Positions 15,222-20,368 of a stretch of DNA of 20,368 nucleotides are shown here, in pieces (within the stretch, counting starts at the first letter, position 1; every line of letters starts with the position of its first letter). The notes under the pieces are model-generated. The model worked only from the letters and a program-made list of their open reading frames with translations. It was not told the origin of the DNA and did no database searches. The translations under genes were made by a program, and so were the position numbers. Location: assembly GCA_946480565.1 (NCBI GenBank), contig CAMLKR010000024.1, positions 1-20,368 on the forward strand, written 5' to 3'. Source of the stretch: an uncultured Arenimonas sp. (GTDB taxonomy: Bacteria > Pseudomonadota > Gammaproteobacteria > Xanthomonadales > Xanthomonadaceae).

Positions 15222-15319
15222 AAATCCGGGGTCAGAGTGCATTTATGTTGGCGGCCCCATACGGTGGCATGCCAAAGCTCTCGGCGAAGCCAAAATAAAT
15301 GCACTCTGACCCCGGATTT
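15222..15319. repeat. Inverted-repeat element, copy 3, between sigma factor and mutM
   Basis: Arms of 31 nt (15222-15252 and 15289-15319) are reverse complements with a single mismatch at 15247 (G). The 36-nt centre is unrelated to the other two copies. On the minus strand the element begins at the mutM stop TAA (15320-15318), sharing its two A residues, and ends about 24 bases before the TATAGT box of the sigma factor gene. Confidence 0.92.
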
Positions 15320-16130
15320 AGCGCTGGCAGCCGGGGCACCAGGCGGTGGCGCGGTTGCCCATGCGGCCGTCCCGCAGGCGCCGGCCGCAGGCCTTGCAGG
15401 CCTCGCCTTCGCGGCCGTAGACGAAGAGCTCCTGTTCGAAATAGCCCGGCGCGCCGTCCGGGCTCAGGAAGTCGCGCAGGGTGGTGCCGCCGCGGGTGAT
15501 GGCGTGGCCGAGGATGGTCTTCACGGCCGCGGCCAGGCGCGCGTAGCGCTCGCGGCTGACCGAGCCGGCGGCCCGGGCCGGGGCGATGCCGGCCCGGAAC
15601 AGGCTCTCGGCGGCATAGATGTTGCCCACGCCCACCACGATCGCCTGGTCCATCAGGAAGGCCTTCACGGGCGCCTTGCGGCCCCGGCTGCGCTCGAACA
15701 GGTAGTCCCCGTCGAAGTCCTCCGACAGCGGCTCCGGGCCCAGGTGCTCCAGCAGCTCGTGGGTGGCGCCGGCCGGCTGCCAGAGCAGGCAGCCGAAGCG
15801 GCGCGGGTCGGTGAATCGCAGCACGCGGCCCGAATCCAGGGCCAGGTCGACGTGGTCGTGGGTTTCCACCGGGGTCTTCGCCGGCAGCACCCGCAGCATG
15901 CCGGACATGCCCAGGTGCAGCAGGGCGCTGCCCGGCGCGGTGTCGAGCAGCAGGTACTTGGCGCGCCGGCGCACGCCCAACACCCGCTGGCCGGGCAGCT
16001 CGCGCGCCACCTCCGGCGGGATCGGCCAGCGCAGGTCGGGCCGGCGCAGCACCACGCCGGTGATGCGCCGGCCTTCGACGTGGGGCGCCAGGCCGCGGCG
16101 GGTGGTCTCGACTTCGGGCAGTTCGGGCAT
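15318..16130 (-). CDS. mutM: Formamidopyrimidine-DNA glycosylase (MutM/Fpg)
   Basis: MutM removes 8-oxoguanine and formamidopyrimidines from DNA and nicks the abasic site by beta,delta-elimination. The 270-residue protein starts [14 protein letters not shown], giving the catalytic N-terminal proline and following glutamate (PE). K58 in RRAKYLLLD, the [11 protein letters not shown] strand, and the C-terminal zinc finger (CKAC then WCPGCQR) are all present. The start at 16130 is fixed by the required proline at position 2; the open frame extends 17 codons further upstream but would bury it. The protein ends at CQR, the normal family end, and its TAA overlaps repeat copy 3. A CACAAT box ends 5 bases before the ATG, and no Shine-Dalgarno is seen. 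Confidence 0.96.
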   Translation of the reverse strand: MPELPEVETTRRGLAPHVEGRRITGVVLRRPDLRWPIPPEVARELPGQRVLGVRRRAKYLLLDTAPGSALLHLGMSGMLRVLPAKTPVETHDHVDLALDSGRVLRFTDPRRFGCLLWQPAGATHELLEHLGPEPLSEDFDGDYLFERSRGRKAPVKAFLMDQAIVVGVGNIYAAESLFRAGIAPARAAGSVSRERYARLAAAVKTILGHAITRGGTTLRDFLSPDGAPGYFEQELFVYGREGEACKACGRRLRDGRMGNRATAWCPGCQR

Positions 16131-16135
16131 GCGGC

Positions 16136-16141
16136 ATTGTG
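16136..16141 (-). promoter_or_regulatory. -10-like box at the mutM start
   Basis: CACAAT on the minus strand ends 5 bases before the mutM ATG. No -35 of quality is visible. As at ubiJ and mscK, this geometry would give a leaderless transcript. Confidence 0.28.
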
Positions 16142-16217
16142 GCGGAGCCCCGCGCCCGCCGGCCACCGGCGTTGTCCGCATTCGATGAATCGCCCCCGAC
16201 CCGCGCCCGGCCCGCGA

Positions 16218-16247
16218 TTGCCGCTGTCGCCCGGCGGGGGCTAGCCT
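16218..16247 (+). promoter_or_regulatory. Promoter of the MscK-type channel gene
   Basis: TTGCCG (16218-16223) and TAGCCT (16242-16247) are spaced by 18 bases. The -10-like box ends 6 bases before the ATG, so the transcript would be leaderless; there is no Shine-Dalgarno. Confidence 0.38.
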
Positions 16248-16253
16248 AGGCCG

Positions 16254-19200
16254 ATGCCCGCCGCCTCCCTGCTCCGCACCCTCGTCCTGGCGCTGCTGCT
16301 GGGCCTTGCCGCCCCGACGGTACTAGCCAGCCCCGGCTCGGGACCCATCGACAGCCTGCGCGCCGGCCTGGACGCCCTGGCCGACCCGCAGCGTGCCGCC
16401 GCCACCGAAGCCCTGGACGCCGCCGCGGCCGCCGAACGCGAGGCCGCGGCGCTGCAGCAGCGCCTGCAGGCCCTGAACGCCGAGGTCGCCAACGCGCCCG
16501 CGCGCACCGCCCAGCTCGAGGCCCAGCTGGACGTCGACCCACGCCGGGCCCTGGCCCAGTGGCGCGCCCGGCTGCCCGCCCAGGCCGACGTCGAAACCCT
16601 GGAGCGCTTGCTGGAACAGGAGCGCCTGGCCACCGGCCAGCTGCGCGACCGCATCGAGGCCCTGACCGCCGAACTCGCCGCCGCCGTCGCCCAGCCGGCC
16701 CGCGAGGGCAGCCAGCTGGCCGACCTGCAGCGCCGCATCGACGAACTGTCGGCGCCGATCCTGCCCGGCAAGGACGAGGCCCCCGCGCTCACCGACGCCC
16801 GCCGCGCCCGCAACGACGCCGAACGCCGCCAGCTGCAGGCCGACCTGGCCCTGCGCCAGGCCCAGCAGGACCTGGCCGGCACCCGCCAGCGCCTGCAGGA
16901 GCTGGAGCTGCGCGCCCTGCGCAACCAGCTGCAGCAGCGCGAGCCGCGCCTGGCCGCGCTGCAGCAGCGCATCGCCGAACGCGGCCGCGGCGAGCTCGAG
17001 GCGCAGTCGCTGGCCCTGGCCCAGCGCGCCGAGGCCATGGCCGGCCGCGACGACGCCGTCGCCACCGCCGTGCGCGAGAACCTGGGCTTCGGCCAGGAGC
17101 TGCTGTCCCTGCACCAGCGGCTGGACGAGCAGCGCCGCCAGCTCACCAGCCAGGAGCAGGCGCTGGCCCGCGACCTCGCCGGCCTGCGCGACAGCCGCAC
17201 CCGGCTGGAACTGGGCGGCCGCAGCGAACAGGTCGGCATCTGGCTCTGGGCCGAGCTGCGCCGGCTCGAACCCGAGCGCAGCCTGCGCGAGGACCTCGAC
17301 CAGGCCCGGCAGTCGCTGGCCGGCCTGCGCCTGCGCCTGATCGAGCTCAGCGAAACCCGCCGAGAACTCGACGACCTGCCTGCCGCCGTTCGCGCCCTGC
17401 GCGACGACGCCCCGGGCGCCGAAGACGACGAGGCCACGCCGGCCACCCAGGCCAGCACCGCCGAACTGGAGGCGGCGCTGCAGGAGCGGCTGGACCTGGT
17501 GGCGCGCATCGAACCCACGCTCTGGCGCCTGGTCGCCGCGCACGAGCAGGCCGAACGCACCCTGCAGGCGCGCCTGGACGCCAACCTCGAGCTGCGCCAG
17601 ACCCTGGACCGCCACCTGCTGTGGATCCGCAGCCATGCGCCGGTCGGCGCCGACTGGCTGGCCACCGTGCCCGCCGGACTGTACGACCTGTTCAAGCCCT
17701 CGCGGTTCGTCACCACCGGCGAACTGGTGCTGCGCTCGCTGCAGGAGCGGCCCTGGTCCTATGCCGGCAGCATCGCCATCGTCGTGGTGCTGCTGGTGCT
17801 GCGCCGGCGCGCGAAACCCAAGCTCGAATCGCTGGCCCAGGCCATCCGCGAAGTGCGCGTCGACCGCTACCGCCGCACGCTCGAAAGCCTGGCCTGGACC
17901 GTGCTGGCGGCGCTGCCGGGTGCCGTGGCGCTGTGGCTGCTGGGCGGCCTGCTGCAGGGCGTCGGCAGCAGCGGCAAGTACAGCGACTCGCTGGGCCGCG
18001 CCTGCGCGGCGCTGGCGCTGCCGGTGTTCACCCTGGCCTTCCTGCGCTGGCTGGTGCGCGAACGCGGCCTGGCGCATGCACACTTCCGCTGGACCCGGCC
18101 GCGCCGCGAGGCGCTGCGGCGCTGGCTGCCGCGGCTGTCCTGGGGGCTGCTGCCGCTGTACTTCGTGGTCGCGCTGGCCTTCATCCGCAACCAGGAACTG
18201 GCGATCGCGGTGCAGGCGCGCGGCGCCATCGTGCTGGCGGCGCTGTTCTCCGCCTGGGCGCTGTGGCGGCTGCTGGCGCCGGACCAGCTCTGGCACAGCC
18301 GCGGCCCCGACGCCGAACCCTCGCTGCGCCGGCGCCTGCTGCGCTTTGTCCTGCCCGGCATGATGCTGGCCTGCGCGGTACTGGCGCTCGACGGCTACGT
18401 CTACACCACGGCCATCCTGCTCGACGCGCAGTTCGCCAGCGTCGGCATGGTGACCGCGGTGGCGGTGCTGCACGGCCTGCTGTCGCGCTGGTTCGTGCTG
18501 GGCGAACGCCGGCTGGCGCTGAAGCGGCTGGAGCAGAAGCGCGAGGCCGAGGCGCAGGCGCGCGCCGGCGACGCCGATCCTGGCGACGGCGGCGAGGCGG
18601 TGCCGCTGGAGCTGGACGAGGAGATCACGCTGGAGAAGGTGAACGCGCACAGCCGCAGCCTGCTGCGCGCGCTCAAGCTGACCCTGCTGGTGGTCGGCCT
18701 GGCCTGGGTGTGGTCGGACGTGCTGCTGGCCTTCGCGCGTTTCGACGAGATCGCCCTGTGGTCGATCACCGAAAGCGCCGCCGACGGCGGCAGCACCGAG
18801 GTGCCGATCACCCTGATGGCCGTGCTGCTGGGCGTGCTGGCGCTGGCGCTCACCGTGGTCGCGGCGCGCAACCTGCCCGGCCTGATCGAGATCGGCCTGC
18901 TGTCGAAGGTGAACATCGACGCGGCCTCGCGGTACGCCATCACCAGCGTCTCGCGCTACGCGATCGTGCTGGTCGGCGTCGTGGTCGGCCTGGGGCTGCT
19001 GGGCCTGCGCTGGGGCCAGCTGCAGTGGATGGCGGCGGCGCTCACCGTGGGCCTGGGCTTCGGCCTGCAGGAGATCTTCGCCAACTTCGTCTCGGGCCTG
19101 ATCCTGCTGTTCGAGCGGCCGTTCCGGGTCGGCGACGTCATCACGGTGAACAACCTCGACGGCACCGTCACCCGCATCCGCACCCGCGCCACGACGATCC

Positions 19201-19631
19201 TGGACTTCGACAACAAGGAAATCGTGGTCCCGAACAAGACCTTCATCACCGGCCAGCTGGTGAACTGGACCCTGACCGACGAAACCACGCGCATCACCAT
19301 CAAGGTCGGCGTGGACTACGGCACCGACCCGGCCCTGGTGCACCGGCTGCTGCTGCAGGCGGCGGAAGAGAACCCGCGCGTGCTCAAGGACTGGGCGCCG
19401 CGTAGCTGGCTGCTGGCCTTCGGCGCCAGCACGCTCGACTTCGAGCTGCGGGTGTTCGTGGGCAACATGAGCGACCGCCTGGCCGTGCGCAACGAGATCA
19501 ACGCCCGCCTGGTGGAGCTGTTCGACCAGAACGGCATCGCCTTCGCCTACCCGCAGCTGGACGTGCACGTGCGCGACCTGCCGGCGCGGCGCCCGCGCCA
19601 GGATCCGCGCGAGCCGGCGCCGGCGAAGTAG
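16254..19631 (+). CDS. mscK: MscK/KefA-type mechanosensitive channel
   Basis: This inner-membrane channel of the MscS superfamily would release ions on hypo-osmotic stress. Its 1125 residues are close to E. coli MscK (about 1120). A signal peptide (about 1-25) is followed by a long periplasmic coiled coil (about 30-480, rich in Ala, Gln, Arg and Leu). About 11 hydrophobic segments begin near residue 505 and finish with the pore helix [20 protein letters not shown] (about 929-948). The MscS beta domain ([25 protein letters not shown]) and alpha/beta C-terminal cage follow. A charged cytoplasmic insert ([20 protein letters not shown]) separates two membrane segments in the middle. MscK is gated by K+ in E. 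coli; whether that holds here is not visible. The stop codon lies in the loop of a terminator hairpin. Confidence 0.92.
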   Translation: MPAASLLRTLVLALLLGLAAPTVLASPGSGPIDSLRAGLDALADPQRAAATEALDAAAAAEREAAALQQRLQALNAEVANAPARTAQLEAQLDVDPRRALAQWRARLPAQADVETLERLLEQERLATGQLRDRIEALTAELAAAVAQPAREGSQLADLQRRIDELSAPILPGKDEAPALTDARRARNDAERRQLQADLALRQAQQDLAGTRQRLQELELRALRNQLQQREPRLAALQQRIAERGRGELEAQSLALAQRAEAMAGRDDAVATAVRENLGFGQELLSLHQRLDEQRRQLTSQEQALARDLAGLRDSRTRLELGGRSEQVGIWLWAELRRLEPERSLREDLDQARQSLAGLRLRLIELSETRRELDDLPAAVRALRDDAPGAEDDEATPATQASTAELEAALQERLDLVARIEPTLWRLVAAHEQAERTLQARLDANLELRQTLDRHLLWIRSHAPVGADWLATVPAGLYDLFKPSRFVTTGELVLRSLQERPWSYAGSIAIVVVLLVLRRRAKPKLESLAQAIREVRVDRYRRTLESLAWTVLAALPGAVALWLLGGLLQGVGSSGKYSDSLGRACAALALPVFTLAFLRWLVRERGLAHAHFRWTRPRREALRRWLPRLSWGLLPLYFVVALAFIRNQELAIAVQARGAIVLAALFSAWALWRLLAPDQLWHSRGPDAEPSLRRRLLRFVLPGMMLACAVLALDGYVYTTAILLDAQFASVGMVTAVAVLHGLLSRWFVLGERRLALKRLEQKREAEAQARAGDADPGDGGEAVPLELDEEITLEKVNAHSRSLLRALKLTLLVVGLAWVWSDVLLAFARFDEIALWSITESAADGGSTEVPITLMAVLLGVLALALTVVAARNLPGLIEIGLLSKVNIDAASRYAITSVSRYAIVLVGVVVGLGLLGLRWGQLQWMAAALTVGLGFGLQEIFANFVSGLILLFERPFRVGDVITVNNLDGTVTRIRTRATTILDFDNKEIVVPNKTFITGQLVNWTLTDETTRITIKVGVDYGTDPALVHRLLLQAAEENPRVLKDWAPRSWLLAFGASTLDFELRVFVGNMSDRLAVRNEINARLVELFDQNGIAFAYPQLDVHVRDLPARRPRQDPREPAPAK

Positions 19632-19646
19632 GCGCCGGCGTTATTT
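19613..19646 (+). terminator. Intrinsic terminator of mscK
   Basis: GCCGGCGCC (19613-19621) pairs perfectly with GGCGCCGGC (19631-19639) across a 9-base loop, followed by GTTATTT. The stem begins within the last mscK codons and the loop contains its stop. The T-rich tail overlaps the TAA of the convergent cupin gene. The stem also forms on the opposite strand but has no T-run there. Confidence 0.55.
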
Positions 19647-20051
19647 GGCCTGCGCCGCGAACCAGGCGACGATGGCGGGCATGTCCTGTTCGAAGCCGCC
19701 CGGGATGTAGATGTTCAGCATGCCGGCGCGGGTGCTGCCGGGGTTGCTGAAGTCGTGCACGACGCCGGCCGGCACCCGCAGGAAGTCGCCGGGGCCGGCG
19801 TCGATGAACTCGTCGCCGGCCTGGAACCTGAACCGGCCCTCGAGCACGTAGAAGATGTCGTCGTTGGCCTCGTGCGAATGCGGGCCGGGGCCCGGCGTGC
19901 CCGGTTCCAGCCACCATTCCGAGATCGAGTAGGTGTCGGCCGTCTCGGCGCCGTCGGCCTTGAACACGCTGCGCATCGCGCCCATCGCGTAGGACCGGCC
20001 GGCACCGGCCGGAAGATGCAGCACCCGCCGCCGGGATGAATCCGCGTTCAT
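19641..20051 (-). CDS. Single-domain cupin protein
   Basis: This 136-residue protein is a small cupin. Motif 1 is PGPGPHSHEANDDIFYVLEG, with metal-ligand candidates H58 and H60 and an aspartate (D64 or D65) in place of the usual glutamate. Motif 2 is PGDFLRVPAGVVHDFSN with H99. Such proteins bind a metal and act as small dioxygenases, isomerases or binding proteins; the substrate cannot be told from sequence. The start at 20051 has AAGGGG 5 bases upstream; an open-frame extension to 20159 has no ribosome site or family sequence. It diverges from the desaturase gene and converges with mscK, with 9 bases between stop codons. A TATGGT (20087-20082) could be its -10. Confidence 0.87.
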   Translation of the reverse strand: MNADSSRRRVLHLPAGAGRSYAMGAMRSVFKADGAETADTYSISEWWLEPGTPGPGPHSHEANDDIFYVLEGRFRFQAGDEFIDAGPGDFLRVPAGVVHDFSNPGSTRAGMLNIYIPGGFEQDMPAIVAWFAAQAK

Positions 20052-20139
20052 GCTTGCCCCTTGTACTTGCCGAGGCTGAACACCATACCTGCACGCAGGG
20101 TGACGAGCCACGCGGAGCGCGGGCATCATCGTTCCCATT

Positions 20140-20151
20140 ACCGGGCCCGGT
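20140..20151. promoter_or_regulatory. 12-bp palindrome upstream of the desaturase gene
   Basis: ACCGGGCCCGGT is a perfect 12-bp palindrome in the 124-bp gap between the divergent cupin and desaturase genes, 24 bases before the desaturase ATG. It overlaps where its -10 or transcription start would lie and could be an operator. In DNA this GC-rich a chance origin is possible. Confidence 0.28.
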
Positions 20152-20175
20152 GCCCGCATTCCTGGAGTCCTCCCG

Positions 20176-20368
20176 ATGTCCCCCGAGCTCTTCGACTGGC
20201 TGGCGCGCGGCCTGACGCAGGCCAGCTACTGGCAGATGGCGATCTACTTCCTGGTGGTGACCCAGCTCACCATCATGACCACCACGCTCTACCTGCACCG
20301 CAGCGCGGCGCACCGCGGCGTGGACTTCCACCCGGTGCTGACCCACTTCTTCCGCTTCTGGGCCTGGC
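20176..20368 (+). CDS. Membrane fatty-acid desaturase (acyl-CoA delta-9 type), N-terminal fragment
   Basis: Only the first 64 codons are in the window (MSPELFDWLARGLTQASYWQ...), and the frame is open at the edge. A hydrophobic helix (about 22-41, MAIYFLVVTQLTIMTTTLYL) runs into HRSAAHRGVDFHPVLTHFFR, which contains the first histidine box (H-x4-H, residues 42 and 47) of di-iron membrane desaturases. The HRSAAHRGVDFHP context is typical of the bacterial stearoyl-CoA desaturase-like group that introduces double bonds aerobically. GGAG (20164-20167) with 8-base spacing supports the ATG at 20176. The second and third histidine boxes lie beyond the window, so completeness cannot be judged. Confidence 0.85.
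   Translation, partial: MSPELFDWLARGLTQASYWQMAIYFLVVTQLTIMTTTLYLHRSAAHRGVDFHPVLTHFFRFWAW

Noticed and set aside
15159..15242. Upstream in-frame extension of the sigma factor to the ATG in repeat copy 3
   Set aside because: The added 28 residues do not resemble sigma factors and would include the TATAGT box; the ATG at 15158 has a GGGGAG ribosome site.
2244..15319. The three repeat elements as a CRISPR array or as simple intrinsic terminators
   Set aside because: They are kilobases apart, palindromic and single, unlike CRISPR units; as terminators they lack a T-tract after the stem.
15299..15499. A 66-codon plus-strand frame starting MHSDPG at repeat copy 3
   Set aside because: It is antisense to mutM and low in complexity; only its first codons, from the repeat, are of interest.
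16131..16181. Upstream start of mutM adding 17 residues
   Set aside because: Fpg enzymes need proline as residue 2 for catalysis, which fixes the start at 16130.
12120..16244. A 1374-codon open frame on the plus strand across the kinase, sigma factor and mutM region
   Set aside because: It lies antisense to three genes with clear family motifs. Its translation is low-complexity (Gln, Ala, Gly, Val, His rich), as expected of an antisense frame in GC-rich DNA.

Overview
The window is GC-rich chromosomal DNA with dense coding on both strands and short intergenic gaps (none above about 200 bases). Gene content suggests a gammaproteobacterium of the Xanthomonadaceae/Lysobacteraceae type (Lysobacter, Luteimonas, Stenotrophomonas or Xanthomonas relatives). 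The pointers are an oleBCD long-chain olefin cluster, a ubiJ-ubiB pair, a TruC-type pseudouridine synthase, an MscK-type channel, an ECF sigma factor paired with a TPR Ser/Thr kinase, and -10-like boxes lying almost against start codons. This placement is inferred from protein families; no rRNA or tRNA gene is present to confirm it.

Layout. 1-1261: a truncated ornithine cyclodeaminase gene (minus) diverges from an Lrp/AsnC regulator. 1314-4982: oleB, oleC and oleD, which turn the OleA condensation product into an alkene by reduction (OleD), beta-lactone formation (OleC) and decarboxylation (OleB); oleA is not in the window. 5112-7630: a small DUF1328 membrane protein, then ubiJ and ubiB, overlapping by 4 bases. 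7731-10130: a secreted M23 metallopeptidase (minus) divergent from a TruC-like gene. 10297-11762: a periplasmic Sel1-repeat protein and thymidine kinase. 11769-15158 (minus): an ECF sigma factor followed by a large membrane-anchored Ser/Thr kinase with a helical-repeat sensor region. 15318-16130: mutM (minus). 16254-19631: a large MscK-type channel. 19641-20051: a cupin (minus). 20176 to the end: the start of a membrane fatty-acid desaturase.

The most unusual feature is a family of three inverted-repeat elements (about 91, 93 and 98 bp) at 2244-2334, 7630-7722 and 15222-15319. Their ~30-nt terminal arms are nearly identical (core TCCGGGGTCAGAGTGC), while their centres are unrelated. Each copy lies exactly on a stop codon (oleB TGA, ubiB TGA, mutM TAA), so that the stop shares bases with the repeat terminus. 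Each outward-facing arm carries TAA-ATG followed by codons for H-S-D-P-G. In copy 1 that ATG is the only ATG available for oleC, so the element appears to have replaced the native oleC translation start. A second noteworthy system is the sigma factor/kinase pair: the usual acidic motif of sigma region 2.2 is replaced by Asp-Thr-Thr-Ala, which fits control by threonine phosphorylation.
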